From: Micromonospora inyonensis
GTDB taxonomy: Bacteria > Actinomycetota > Actinomycetes > Mycobacteriales > Micromonosporaceae
Assembly: GCF_900091415.1 (NCBI RefSeq)
Contig: NZ_FMHU01000002.1
Location: 3,410,001-3,474,000 of the forward strand
Reading direction: 5' to 3'
Length of the DNA: 64,000 nucleotides
Below are positions 42,556 through 51,096 of this stretch, one piece after another. Within the stretch, counting starts at the first letter, position 1. Every line of letters starts with the position of its first letter. The notes beneath the pieces were generated by a model. The model did not search any database and was not told the origin of the DNA. It saw nothing but the letters and a program-made list of their open reading frames with translations. Both the position numbers and the translations under genes were made by a program.

Positions 42556-43418
42556 CGTCGGTGCTCTACGACCTGCCGGGGCCGAAGGCCCGTCGGCGCA
42601 ACATGATCCTCAGCGTCGTCTCGACCGTCGGCATCGTCGCGCTCGTCGCGTACGTGGTCTGGAAGTTCAACGCGACCGGCCAGTTCGAGGCGCGCAAGTG
42701 GGAGCAGTTCCAGTACGCCTCGGTGCAGCGGGAACTCCTCGGCGGGCTCTGGGCCACCCTCAAGGCGGCCGGCATGGCGGCCGTACTGGCGCTGCTCTTC
42801 GGCGCGGTCTTCGCCAGCGCCCGGCTCAGCGACAAGTGGATCCTGCGGTCCCCGGCGACCTTCGTGGTGGAGCTGTTCCGGGCCATCCCGCTGCTGATCC
42901 TGATCTTCTTCGGCTACTACGTGCCGTTGCAGTACGGCTGGTCGATCGACAAGCTGTGGGCGCTGGTCATCGGTCTGATGCTCTACAACGGCTCGGTGCT
43001 GGCGGAGATCTTCCGGGCCGGCATCAACGCCGTGCCGTACGGCCAGACCGAGGGCGCGTACGCGATCGGCATGCGCAAGAACCAGGTGCTGCGGCTGATC
43101 CTGCTGCCGCAGGCGTTCCGGTCGATGCTGCCGGCGATCGTCAGCCAGCTCGTGGTGCTGCTCAAGGACACCGCGCTCGGGTTCATCATCACGTACCCGG
43201 AGTTGCTCTTCGTGGGTAAGCAGATCGGCGGACGACTGCCGTTCGGCCTGCCCTACGTGCCGACGTACCTCCTCGTCGCCGCGATCTACATCAGCATCTG
43301 CGGCCTGCTCTCGCTCTTCGCCTGGTGGTTGCAGCGCCGGTTGGGTCGGATGCCCCGGACCGCCGCCAAGGTGATGCCGGCCCAGGACACCGGAGCGGAC
43401 GCCGCCCGGATGGTCTGA
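42552..43418 (+). CDS. gluD: Glutamate ABC transporter permease GluD
   Basis: A 288-residue permease partner of GluC with a cytoplasmic N-terminus (YDLPGPKARRRN) and an extra first helix (SVVSTVGIVALVAYVVW). The core contains VELFRAIPLLILIFFGYY and the EAA loop GQTEGAYAIGMRKNQVL. The tail extends into the cytoplasm. A very strong terminator 10 bases past the stop ends the four-gene operon. Confidence 0.92.
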   Translation: MTSVLYDLPGPKARRRNMILSVVSTVGIVALVAYVVWKFNATGQFEARKWEQFQYASVQRELLGGLWATLKAAGMAAVLALLFGAVFASARLSDKWILRSPATFVVELFRAIPLLILIFFGYYVPLQYGWSIDKLWALVIGLMLYNGSVLAEIFRAGINAVPYGQTEGAYAIGMRKNQVLRLILLPQAFRSMLPAIVSQLVVLLKDTALGFIITYPELLFVGKQIGGRLPFGLPYVPTYLLVAAIYISICGLLSLFAWWLQRRLGRMPRTAAKVMPAQDTGADAARMV

Positions 43419-43428
43419 ACCGGAGGAC

Positions 43429-43478
43429 GCATACGCCGGGGGGCGGACGGCCACAGCCGTCCGCCCCCCGGCGTATGC
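43429..43478 (+). terminator. Long perfect-hairpin terminator of the glu operon
   Basis: A 23-base perfect stem with a CACA loop (arms 43429-43451 and 43456-43478, starting GCATACGCCGGGGGG) lies immediately after gluD. It is the longest perfect hairpin in the window. Confidence 0.92.
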
Positions 43479-43811
43479 GCCTCACGGATCACCCAGGTAC
43501 CACGAGCAATCCACGTGCGCGCCGCTATGTCACGAACACGACAAGTAACTGCGGCGGGAACCAGGCGTCGTGTCCGGCAACTGGGTTGGCCCCGGTTCGA
43601 TCTCCAGCGCGCGTTGCCAGGCTGGCACGTGGCTCGCGAGCGTCACCTACCAGTACCAGGTCTGACGGGTGCGGTGGGCGGGCGATCCCACCGTCGGGCT
43701 GACCCGACGGCGCGCAGCGGCCGGACTGGGTGAGGCTCCCTCGCCCGTGCCGTCGGCCCACCTTTCCTGACGCGGTCGATCCGACACCGGCAGCGGGTGG
43801 GGCGAACGCCG
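43479..43811. other. Gene-free stretch between glu operon and rny
   Basis: I see no credible gene on either strand. GGTTCGATCTCC near 43598 resembles a tRNA T-loop, but the flanks do not pair into a tRNA. The stretch separates two convergent transcription units. Confidence 0.5.
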
Positions 43812-43845
43812 GAATGGGGCAACCGAACCATCGGTTGCCCCATTC
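43812..43845 (-). terminator. Terminator after rny
   Basis: GAATGGGGCAACCGA and its exact complement form a 15-base stem with an ACCA loop, 74 bases past the rny stop. Confidence 0.85.
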
Positions 43846-43918
43846 GCACTCGCTCCGGGCGAGCGCCTGTCCCACCTCGACGCCGGCCGGCTTGCCCGCC
43901 GGCCCTCGACGTGCCCGT

Positions 43919-45685
43919 TCAGCGGGCGATCTCGGTGACCCGGGACTCGCGGACCACGGTGACCCGGATCTGCCCCGGGTAGGTCAACTCCTCCTCGATC
44001 TGCTTGGCCACGTCCCGGGCCAGCACCGCAGCACCGATGTCGTCCACGTCGTCCGGCTTGACCATCACCCGGATCTCCCGACCGGCCTGCATCGCGAAGA
44101 CCTTCTCCACCCCGAGCTTGCCGGCGGCGATCTCCTCGATCCGCTCCAGCCGCTTGACGTACGCCTCCAGGCTCTCCCGCCGGGCCCCGGGACGGCCGCC
44201 CGAGCAGGCGTCCGACGCCTGGGTCAGCACCGCCTCGATGGTCTGCGGGGGCACCTCGTTGTGGTGCGCCTCGATGGCGTGGACGACGTCCTCGCTCTCG
44301 CCGTACTTGCGGGCCAGGTCCGCACCGATGAGCGCGTGGCTGCCCTCCACCTCGTGGGTCAGTGCCTTGCCGATGTCGTGCAGGAAGGCGCACCGCTTGA
44401 TGGTCGGCACGTCCAGCCGCAGCTCGGCGGCCATGATCCCGGCGATGTGCGCGGTCTCCACCAGGTGCTTGAGCACGTTCTGCCCGTACGACGTCCGGTA
44501 GCGCAGCCGGCCCAGGAGGGTGGCCAGTTCGGGGTGGATGTCGGTGATGCCCACCTCGACCAGGGCGTCCTCGGCGGCCCGCTGACAGAGTTCGTCCACC
44601 TCCTGCCGGGCCAGGTCGTGCACCTCCTCGATCCGGTGCGGGTGGATCCGCCCGTCCAGGACCAGCTTCTCCAGGGTGAGCCGGCCGACCTCCCGGCGTA
44701 CCGGGTCGAAGCAGGAGAGCAGCACCGCCTCGGGGGTGTCGTCAATGATCAGGTTGACCCCGGTGACCGACTCGAAGGCACGGATGTTGCGGCCCTCCCG
44801 GCCGATGATCCGCCCCTTCATCTCGTCACCGGGCAGGTGCAGGACGCTGACCACGCTCTCCGCGGTCTGCTCGCTGGCGACCCGCTGGATCGCGTCCACC
44901 ACGATGTGCCGGGCCCGCTGTTCGGCGGTACTGCGGGCGTCCGCCTCGATGTCCCGGACCAGCAACGCGGCCTCCCGTTTGGCCTGCGTCTCGATTGCCT
45001 CGACGAGTTCCGCGCGGGCCGCCTCGACGGTGAGTCCGGCGATCCGCTCCAGTTCCCGGCGCCGCTGCTCCTCCGCCTCCACGAGGGCCTGCTCCCGTTC
45101 GACCAGCGCCGCCTCCCGGGCCGCCAGGGCGGCGCTGGCGGCGGTGAGCTGCCGTTCCCGCTCGGCGAGCCGCTCCGCCTCCTCGGTGTGCAGCCGCTCC
45201 CGTTCGTCCATCCGGGCCGCCCGGCGCTCCACCTCGGCGGCCTGCTCGCGGGTGGTGGAGGCGAGCACGGCCACCTCCCGCTCGCCGCTGCGCCGGGCCG
45301 CTGCCCGCAGCTGTTCGGCGTCCGCCTCGGCCTGCTTGTGAGCCCGCTCCAGGACGGTGTCCGCCTCCAGCCGGGCCGCCTCCAGCACCCGGCGCGCCTC
45401 GTCCCGGGCTGCGCTCGCCTCAGCCTTGGCCGCCGCGGCCTCCGCCCGGGCCGCCGCCGCCGCGGACTTGGCCACGTCGGCGGTCGAGTGTGCCTCGTCG
45501 GCGGCGGTGCGCAGCGCCGCCAGTGACTGTTCCTGGCGGTCCTTCTCGGCGACGAAGGCCGGGTCCTCGGGTGCCGGTGCCGCGCCGACCCGGCGCAGGG
45601 TCCGGGCGCCGAGGACGACCGCGCCGACCACCACGAGGGTCAGGACCACGACCGCCCCGAGGAGGACGACGTCAACGGCGCTCAT
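43919..45685 (-). CDS. rny: Ribonuclease Y
   Basis: A 588-residue membrane-anchored endoribonuclease that starts mRNA decay. It has an N-terminal helix (VVLLGAVVVLTLVVVGAVVLG), a long Ala/Glu/Arg coiled coil over about 40-260, a KH domain (GDEMKGRIIGREGRNIRAFESVTGV), and an HD domain with the metal pair in RCAFLHDIGKAL plus GSHALIGADLARKYGE and EAHHNE. The length is above that of Bacillus RNase Y because the coiled coil is extended. The upstream side of the gene now abuts an IS110 element. A hairpin covers its ribosome site. Confidence 0.95.
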   Translation of the reverse strand: MSAVDVVLLGAVVVLTLVVVGAVVLGARTLRRVGAAPAPEDPAFVAEKDRQEQSLAALRTAADEAHSTADVAKSAAAAARAEAAAAKAEASAARDEARRVLEAARLEADTVLERAHKQAEADAEQLRAAARRSGEREVAVLASTTREQAAEVERRAARMDERERLHTEEAERLAERERQLTAASAALAAREAALVEREQALVEAEEQRRRELERIAGLTVEAARAELVEAIETQAKREAALLVRDIEADARSTAEQRARHIVVDAIQRVASEQTAESVVSVLHLPGDEMKGRIIGREGRNIRAFESVTGVNLIIDDTPEAVLLSCFDPVRREVGRLTLEKLVLDGRIHPHRIEEVHDLARQEVDELCQRAAEDALVEVGITDIHPELATLLGRLRYRTSYGQNVLKHLVETAHIAGIMAAELRLDVPTIKRCAFLHDIGKALTHEVEGSHALIGADLARKYGESEDVVHAIEAHHNEVPPQTIEAVLTQASDACSGGRPGARRESLEAYVKRLERIEEIAAGKLGVEKVFAMQAGREIRVMVKPDDVDDIGAAVLARDVAKQIEEELTYPGQIRVTVVRESRVTEIAR

Positions 45686-45686
45686 T

Positions 45687-45731
45687 GGTGCACCCTTGTC
45701 TCACTCGAGCTGAGGTTGGTTCGAGTGCACC
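45687..45731 (-). promoter_or_regulatory. Leader hairpin sequestering the rny ribosome site
   Basis: GGTGCAC at 45687-45693 is complementary to GTGCACC at 45725-45731, and CACTCGA at 45702-45708 to TCGAGTG at 45721-45727. Two partly exclusive pairings are possible. On the rny message the likely Shine-Dalgarno (AAGGG) lies inside the structure, directly before the ATG, so folding could control translation. Confidence 0.45.
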
Positions 45732-45786
45732 GGTGACCGTCGGGCCATCGCCCAGCTCGCTCGACCTTCGAGGTCCAGCATGAGTT

Positions 45787-45924
45787 CTGCGAGGCCCGGC
45801 GGCCCGGGACACCCCGACTGGCAACAGGGCTATGCGCCATCGAGCGCCGCTCAATGAGCGACCGGCAGTGGTGTCCCGGAACCGCCAGGTGCTTCCCCAC
45901 TGGTAGCGCAGCGGAGAGGCAACT
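45787..45924 (+). ncRNA. Candidate bridge RNA in the IS110 left end
   Basis: The 138 bases between the left repeat and the transposase ATG have no ORF and fold readily: CAGTGG near 45868-45873 can pair with CCACTG near 45897-45902 enclosing a loop, and GAGCG/CGCTC repeats occur just before it. In the IS110 subgroup a structured RNA from the 5' noncoding end guides the recombinase to target and donor DNA. The 3' noncoding end here is only about 20 bases, so the 5' side is the only plausible place. Loop assignments were not attempted. Confidence 0.45.
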
Positions 45925-47169
45925 ATGAGTGTGACCGACACCGCCGTGCCGGCGCGAGGCAACTCGGCCGGGGTGGACTGGGCCAAGGACGACTACGCGG
46001 TCTGCGTGGTCGACGCCGACGGTGAGCCGCTGGAGCGGCTGGCGCTGAAATACACCAGGACCGGCCTGAGACGGCTGATCGACCTGCTTGACCGGCATCG
46101 GGTGGACGCGGTCGGCATCGAACGCCCGGACGGGCCGATCGTAGATGCGTTGCTGGCCGCCGACACGACCGTGTACGTGATCCCACCCTCGCAGGTCAAG
46201 GCACTGCGCCGACGGTACGGCTCGGCCGGGAACAAGGACGACCGGTTTGACGCCTACGTCCTGGCCGACACCGTCCGCACCGACCGGCGCCGGCTGACCC
46301 CGCTCGTGCTGGACAGCGAGACAACCACCGGGCTGCGCAAGCTGTGCCGCGCTCGCAAAGACCTGGTCGCCCACCGCATCGCGGTCGCCAACCAGCTGCG
46401 CGCCCACCTGGCCACGACGCTGCCGGCCACTGTCGAGCTGTTCAACGAGATCGACTCGTCGATCAGCCGGCAGTTCCTGACCCGGTTCACCACCCAGGAT
46501 GCCCTGGACTGGCTGTCGCCCAAGCGCCTGGCCGCCTGGCTGAAGAGCGCGAGCTACTGCGGCCGCACCGACCCAGCCGTGCTGCACGCCCGCATCGACG
46601 CCGCGCCTCGCGGCGCCACCGGAAACTACGGACAGACCCTGGCCGGCATCACCCGCGCCTACCTCGCCACCCTGGCCGCCATCGTGGCCCAGATCGACGC
46701 CCTGAACCAGCAGATCACCGAAGCCCTCGACCTGCACCCCGACCGGGACATCTTCACCAGCCTGCCCCGCTCCGGCACCGTCCGCGCCGCCCGGCTGCTC
46801 GCCGAGATCGGCGACGCCCGCGGCCGGTTCCCCACCCCGGCGTCCCTGGCCTGCCTCGCCGGCGTCGCACCCTCGACCCGCGAATCCGGCAAAGTCCGCA
46901 TCGTGACCTTCCGCTGGGCCGTGGACAAACAACTGCGCGACGCCGTCTGCGACTTTGCCGGTGACAGCCGCCACGCCAACCCCTGGGCCGCCGACCTCTA
47001 CCAACGAGCCCGAGCCCGCGGCCACGACCATCCCCACGCGGTCCGTATCCTGGCCCGCGCCTGGCTGGACATCATCTGGAAGTGCTGGACCACCAACACC
47101 CCCTACGACCCGGACCGCCACCGAGCCCTCCAACACCTGCTCAAACAAGATCATCAAGTGGCGGCTTGA
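45925..47169 (+). CDS. IS110-family DEDD recombinase (transposase)
   Basis: A 414-residue, full-length transposase. The N-terminal RuvC-like DEDD domain has GVDWAKDDYAV (first Asp), VDAVGIERPDG (Glu), and AGNKDDRFDAYVLAD (Asp pair). The C-terminal Tnp_20 domain has FTSLPRSGTVRAARLLAEIGD and the catalytic-Ser region LAGVAPSTRESGK. A coiled-coil linker (TRAYLATLAAIVAQIDALNQQITEAL) lies between. No frameshift or internal stop is present, so it looks intact and potentially active. Confidence 0.95.
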   Translation: MSVTDTAVPARGNSAGVDWAKDDYAVCVVDADGEPLERLALKYTRTGLRRLIDLLDRHRVDAVGIERPDGPIVDALLAADTTVYVIPPSQVKALRRRYGSAGNKDDRFDAYVLADTVRTDRRRLTPLVLDSETTTGLRKLCRARKDLVAHRIAVANQLRAHLATTLPATVELFNEIDSSISRQFLTRFTTQDALDWLSPKRLAAWLKSASYCGRTDPAVLHARIDAAPRGATGNYGQTLAGITRAYLATLAAIVAQIDALNQQITEALDLHPDRDIFTSLPRSGTVRAARLLAEIGDARGRFPTPASLACLAGVAPSTRESGKVRIVTFRWAVDKQLRDAVCDFAGDSRHANPWAADLYQRARARGHDHPHAVRILARAWLDIIWKCWTTNTPYDPDRHRALQHLLKQDHQVAA

Positions 47170-47189
47170 CACAGGGCAACTCATGCCGG

Positions 47190-47809
47190 CACCCCGCGGG
47201 GACCACCGCTGATCCTCTGCCGCCCCGTCATGGCCGCCTCCCCTGGAACCGTCAGCGCCGCAGTGGTGACGTGCCGGTGAGCACGTGACCCTGCGGCTGT
47301 TAGACGCCCGACCGGAGCGACTGGCCATGGGTAGGTCTCCGTCGACGGTGACCCCCTTTGGTCATCGCCGACGGCCGGGTGCAGTTGTCTCGCGGTGTCG
47401 CACCGGGTGGTCCGACACCGCCGCGCGGCCAGACGACCTGGCCGAACTGATGCTGTTCTGTTACACGATCTATGTTGTGCGCTTAGCCTGCGCTGGTCGG
47501 GCAATGTGAGCCTGTAAGGCGAGGCTAGGTGTCGGGGGCCCCTCCGGTCAAGGACTCATGATCAAAATAAGCCAACGCAGGGCAGTCGGACGGTCACGCC
47601 ACGCTCACACCCACCCGGACGGGCTTTGACAAAGCGGGCAGTTGCCCCCGGCGAAGCACCCCGGGGCTACTACCCAGGGTGCTGGGTGTATGACCGGACC
47701 CATCAGACTTCCCTCGACCATTCCGTCGCCGCGCCCCGATCCGCCACCTGGACATGACAACCACGGTGACGGGGCGGGGAAAGCGTTGTCCCACCCATGT
47801 ACTTCATGA
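47190..47809. other. 620-bp gene-free stretch between IS110 element and recX
   Basis: No convincing reading frame is present on either strand. It includes a short AT-rich island (CATGATCAAAATAAGCC near 47558) and a small hairpin GGGCTTTGACAAAGCGGG near 47620, unlike backbone spacers. It may be decayed mobile-element sequence. Confidence 0.5.
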
Positions 47810-48547
47810 TCACATAGACGGGAGGTCGGGGTCGAGGTCCGGGGTGAGGGCGTCGGGGTCGATCTGGTCGGCGAACTCGGCGGCCTCCGCGCTCCGCGCC
47901 GCCAGGGCGTCCTTGACCGCCCGGATCGCCAGCCCGGGCGGGTAGCCCTTGCGGGCGAGCATCCCGACCAGCCGCCGGAAGATCGCGTCCGGCTCGCCCC
48001 GGGCGGACCGGAGCTTGCGGTCCACCAGGGCACGGGCGGTCTCTGCCTCGGTGGCCTCGTCCAGCTCGCCGAGCGCCGCGCCGGCGACCTCACCATCCAC
48101 CCCGCGTTGGCGCAGTTCGTTGGCGAGCGCCCGCCGGGCCAGCCCTCGTCCGGCGTGCCGGCTGGACACCCAGGCCCGGGCGAACGCGGCATCGTCGATG
48201 ATGCCGACCTCGTCGTAACGGTCGAGCACCTCGGCGGCGACCTCCGAGGAGATGCCCCGGCGAGCCAGCGCCCCGGCCAGTTCCGCCCGGGTACACGGCC
48301 GCACCGCCAACTGCCGGAGGCAGATCTCCCGGGCCGCCTCCGCCTCGTCACGAGGCTCGGCGCGGGACGGCTCGCCGGTCGAGTCGTCCGGGAATCCGGC
48401 CGGCCGGGCGCCCTCGTCGAACGGGTCGGCGGTCGCGCCCGGCCCGGAACGGCTCGGTCGCCCCCGCCGGGGTCGCGCAGGGGTGTCACCCGTCCGGGGA
48501 GGGATGGCGTCCCAGCCCCGCCCCGAACGGGCCCGTCGTCCCGCCAC
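47810..48547 (-). CDS. recX: RecA regulator RecX
   Basis: A 245-residue modulator that binds RecA filaments and limits their growth. After a disordered 70-residue Arg/Pro/Gly-rich extension comes the three-helix repeat core: REICLRQLAVRPCTRAELAGALARRGI, then VGIIDDAAFARAWVSSRHAGRGLARRALANELRQRGV, then RRLVGMLARKGYPPGLAIRAVKDAL. The start is GTG 48547, eight bases after the recA stop, so recA and recX are cotranscribed. Confidence 0.93.
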   Translation of the reverse strand: MAGRRARSGRGWDAIPPRTGDTPARPRRGRPSRSGPGATADPFDEGARPAGFPDDSTGEPSRAEPRDEAEAAREICLRQLAVRPCTRAELAGALARRGISSEVAAEVLDRYDEVGIIDDAAFARAWVSSRHAGRGLARRALANELRQRGVDGEVAGAALGELDEATEAETARALVDRKLRSARGEPDAIFRRLVGMLARKGYPPGLAIRAVKDALAARSAEAAEFADQIDPDALTPDLDPDLPSM

Positions 48548-48555
48548 GCGGCCGG

Positions 48556-50694
48556 TCAGAAGTCGACCGGCGGCAGCTCGGGACCGCCAGCCGCGTCGCC
48601 CGCCCCGGCACCCACGCCGAGCTTCTCCAGGATCTTCTTCTCGATCTCGGCGGCCACGTCCGGGTTCTCCCGGAGGAACTCGCGGGCCTTCTCCTTGCCC
48701 TGGCCGAGCTGGTCGCCGTCGTAGGTGTACCAGGCGCCGGACTTGCGGATGATCGACTGCTCGACACCCACGTCGATCAGCGAGCCCTCGCGGGAGATGC
48801 CCTTGCCGTACATGATGTCGAACTCGGCCTGCTTGAACGGGGCCGCGACCTTGTTCTTCACGACCTTGACCCGGGTGCGGTTGCCGACGACGTCGGTGCC
48901 GTCCTTCAGGCTCTCGATCCGGCGGACGTCCAGCCGGACCGACGCGTAGAACTTCAGCGCCCGACCACCCGTGGTGGTCTCGGGGCTGTTGTGCACCATG
49001 ACGCCGTCGACGAAGTAGTTGTGGTTGCCCTCCACCTCGATGTCGAACCGGTTCATCGAGCGGGTCTTCGGCTTGACGTGGATGTCGATGACCCGCGCCG
49101 GAACCGGCATCAGCTCAGCCGGGACGAACTGCGGCTCGACCACGCACCGACCGCGGAACCTCGGCAGCAGCTTCGCCTCCATGGCGGCCGGCACGTACGG
49201 GGCCACCAGCTCCTGGAACACCGCCGAGGCAGCGGTGGTGAACTGGACGTACGACATCTGCCGAGCACCCCGGACACCCAACGTCACGTCGAGTCCGTAC
49301 GCGTCGCGCAGGTGCTCGACCAGCCGTGCACGGCTGCCCTCCGCCATCGTCTCGACGCAGATCTCGATACGGCCGGAGCCGCCCTCGGTGCGCTCCTGCA
49401 CCCCCTTGGAACGGAGGGAGAAGCAGCCGTCGTCCATGTACCACACGGCAAGGGCGAGCGGAGTCAGCGCCTTGAGATAGTCCCAGCTGAGGTGCTTCTT
49501 CCCATCACCGAGGTAGACGGCGCGACGCAGCTCGTCCAACTCGGGCACCGGGGTGAAGTCCGCGAAGACCGCACCCCGGGAGTCGGTCCGGCGGGAGTGG
49601 GCGAGATTGCCCAGCAGGGAGACCTTCCAGTCGAGGTAAGCGGCCTGCTCGGCACCGTGACCGAGCCGAAACCGGACGCCGGAACGGTCACGCCGGTTCG
49701 GGGAGAGGGAACCGTCCCCCATCAGGGAACCGAGCACAACCTGCCACTGCTCTTCGCTGAGCTGGCGTGACTCGGCGAGCATGACGCGATCACCCGCGAT
49801 CAACTCGCCCGCCTCCCGCCACCCCCCGGGCGTCCGGATCAGGTGGTTCGCCGTGGCGGCGAACTGCGCGCGACCGTTGCCTCCCGATTTGGCGACGGTG
49901 AACTGGAGGAACTCCTCCGCCGGGCCGTTGTTGAACCAGTTGGTGATCCGCTTCGGCTCCACCCGGTCGGTCTCCGGGTTGTAGGAGAGAACCTCGACGT
50001 CCATCCGCTGGTTGACGATCTTGCCGATCTTCTCCTGCGTGCCGTCCGCCAGGGTGACCCTGGTCGAGTACGACATACAGCCGAACATGACGCCGATCTT
50101 CTCGCGGAGCTGGTTGATGAAGATCGCCGTGGTGCCGGTGTTGTTGAGCACACCGGTGATCTTCCGCAGGGCCTGGCTCATCAGCCGGGCCTGGAGACCG
50201 ACGTGGCTGTCACCCATCTCGCCCTCGATCTCGGCGCGCGGCACCAGGGCGGCGACCGAGTCGATCACGATGATGTCGAGCGCACCGGAGCGGACCAGCA
50301 TGTCGGCGATCTCGAGGGCCTGCTCACCGGTGTCGGGCTGGGAGACCAGCAGCGCGTCGGTGTCGACCCCGAGGGCCTTGGCGTACTCCGGGTCGAGCGC
50401 GTGCTCGGCGTCGACGAAGGCGGCGATGCCGCCGGCCCGCTGGGCGTTGGCGACCGCGTGCAGGGCGACCGTGGTCTTACCGCTGGACTCGGGACCGTAG
50501 ATCTCGACGACCCGGCCCCGGGGCAGACCGCCCACGCCGAGCGCCACGTCGAGCGCGATCGAGCCGGTGGGGATGATCGCGGTCTGGACGACCGGCCGCT
50601 CCCCCAGCCGCATCACCGAACCCTTGCCGAACTGCTTGTCGATCTGCGCGAGAGCAAGGTCAAGTGCCTTCTCCCGGTCGGGCGTTGCCGCCAT
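48556..50694 (-). CDS. recA: Recombinase RecA with intein
   Basis: This is the strand-exchange and SOS co-protease protein. The ORF encodes 712 residues: a 348-residue RecA plus a 364-residue intein. RecA marks are Walker [38 protein letters not shown] and [13 protein letters not shown]. The intein follows that last phrase; after it the sequence resumes [20 protein letters not shown]. The C-terminal acidic tail is short. The ATG at 50694 is the usual start, although the frame extends to 50739. Upstream lie a RecA-NDp promoter and a LexA box, so it has both LexA-dependent and LexA-independent damage control. Confidence 0.97.
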   Translation of the reverse strand: MAATPDREKALDLALAQIDKQFGKGSVMRLGERPVVQTAIIPTGSIALDVALGVGGLPRGRVVEIYGPESSGKTTVALHAVANAQRAGGIAAFVDAEHALDPEYAKALGVDTDALLVSQPDTGEQALEIADMLVRSGALDIIVIDSVAALVPRAEIEGEMGDSHVGLQARLMSQALRKITGVLNNTGTTAIFINQLREKIGVMFGCMSYSTRVTLADGTQEKIGKIVNQRMDVEVLSYNPETDRVEPKRITNWFNNGPAEEFLQFTVAKSGGNGRAQFAATANHLIRTPGGWREAGELIAGDRVMLAESRQLSEEQWQVVLGSLMGDGSLSPNRRDRSGVRFRLGHGAEQAAYLDWKVSLLGNLAHSRRTDSRGAVFADFTPVPELDELRRAVYLGDGKKHLSWDYLKALTPLALAVWYMDDGCFSLRSKGVQERTEGGSGRIEICVETMAEGSRARLVEHLRDAYGLDVTLGVRGARQMSYVQFTTAASAVFQELVAPYVPAAMEAKLLPRFRGRCVVEPQFVPAELMPVPARVIDIHVKPKTRSMNRFDIEVEGNHNYFVDGVMVHNSPETTTGGRALKFYASVRLDVRRIESLKDGTDVVGNRTRVKVVKNKVAAPFKQAEFDIMYGKGISREGSLIDVGVEQSIIRKSGAWYTYDGDQLGQGKEKAREFLRENPDVAAEIEKKILEKLGVGAGAGDAAGGPELPPVDF
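48988..50079 (-). other. RecA intein (364 residues, M. leprae-site allele)
   Basis: The intein begins at Cys1 in [20 protein letters not shown] (codon 50077-50079) and ends VDGVMVHN, with Ser+1 of SPETTT. Its position after GVMFG and its wording ([44 protein letters not shown]) match, from memory, the Mycobacterium leprae RecA intein rather than the M. tuberculosis one, which sits at another site. Both LAGLIDADG motifs ([23 protein letters not shown]) retain their Asp residues, so the endonuclease looks intact. Confidence 0.95.
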
Positions 50695-50745
50695 GGTTAC
50701 CCCTGCCTTCGCCGGCGTCTTTCCTGAGCTTCTCGTCACGCGGAC

Positions 50746-50768
50746 ACGCTAGGCGCTGGGTCCGACAA
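50746..50768 (-). promoter_or_regulatory. RecA-NDp (PafBC-type) promoter of recA
   Basis: On the minus strand TTGTCGGAC, eight bases and TAGCGT fit the TTGTCrGTG-N8-TAnnnT pattern of LexA-independent DNA-damage promoters that mycobacterial PafBC activates. It lies 52 bases upstream of the recA ATG. The match has one change (A for T) in the -35 block. Confidence 0.78.
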
Positions 50769-50821
50769 GAACCAGCCGACCGGCCGTGGCCTGTGGACGA
50801 GCACCCCGCTGTGGACAATAG

Positions 50822-50837
50822 CCGAACACCTGTACGA
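50822..50837 (-). promoter_or_regulatory. LexA box of recA
   Basis: CCGAACACCTGTACGA matches GAAC-N4-GTTC with one change in the right half (GTAC). It lies about 130 bases before the recA start and upstream of the RecA-NDp promoter. Imperfect boxes at recA are known in mycobacteria. Confidence 0.65.
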
Positions 50838-50874
50838 GACGACGGGCGACACACCCGCGCGACGGAAGAGCAGC

Positions 50875-51075
50875 TCAGCGTAGTCGCGCGGGCACCCGGT
50901 CCGGGTACGCGGCGCACACCGCCCGCCACACCACGTGGGTCTGCTCACCCGAGGCGAAGGCCTGCTCGATGGTCCGCCCGCCGAGCTGGGCGAGGACCTG
51001 GTCCCGGGCGATGCTGGCCGCGTAGCCGGGACCGAACGCCTCCTCGAGCCGGCTCCAGAAGTCGGTCAGCCGCAC
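50875..51075 (-). CDS. DUF3046 small protein
   Basis: A 66-residue protein with the complete DUF3046 pattern: MRLTDFWSRLEEAFGPGYAAS, then RDQVLAQLGGRTIEQAFASGE and VWRAVCAAYPD. The family is actinobacterial, of unknown function, and typically sits directly upstream of recA (Rv2738c position), as here. It ends 38 bases before the recA LexA box. Confidence 0.9.
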   Translation of the reverse strand: MRLTDFWSRLEEAFGPGYAASIARDQVLAQLGGRTIEQAFASGEQTHVVWRAVCAAYPDRVPARLR

Positions 51076-51096
51076 CGTGTTCCCCCGTCCCGCACG

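Larger units (their letters stand above)
45775..47189 (+). mobile_element. IS110-family insertion sequence
   Basis: About 1.4 kb around the transposase gene. CCAGCATGAGTT at 45775-45786 matches the complement of AACTCATGCCGG at 47178-47189 in 11 of 12 positions. These may be terminal or subterminal inverted repeats. IS110 elements make no clear target duplications, and none was found. The element lies between recX and rny, and the exact ends are tentative. Confidence 0.65.

Noticed and set aside
43590..43625. tRNA-like T-loop GGTTCGATCTCC
   Set aside because: The flanking bases do not pair into a T-stem, and no acceptor, D or anticodon arms could be built.
47285..47509. Small ORF of 74 codons in the IS110-recX spacer
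   Set aside because: It has no ribosome site, no recognisable motif, and composition like random high-GC frames.
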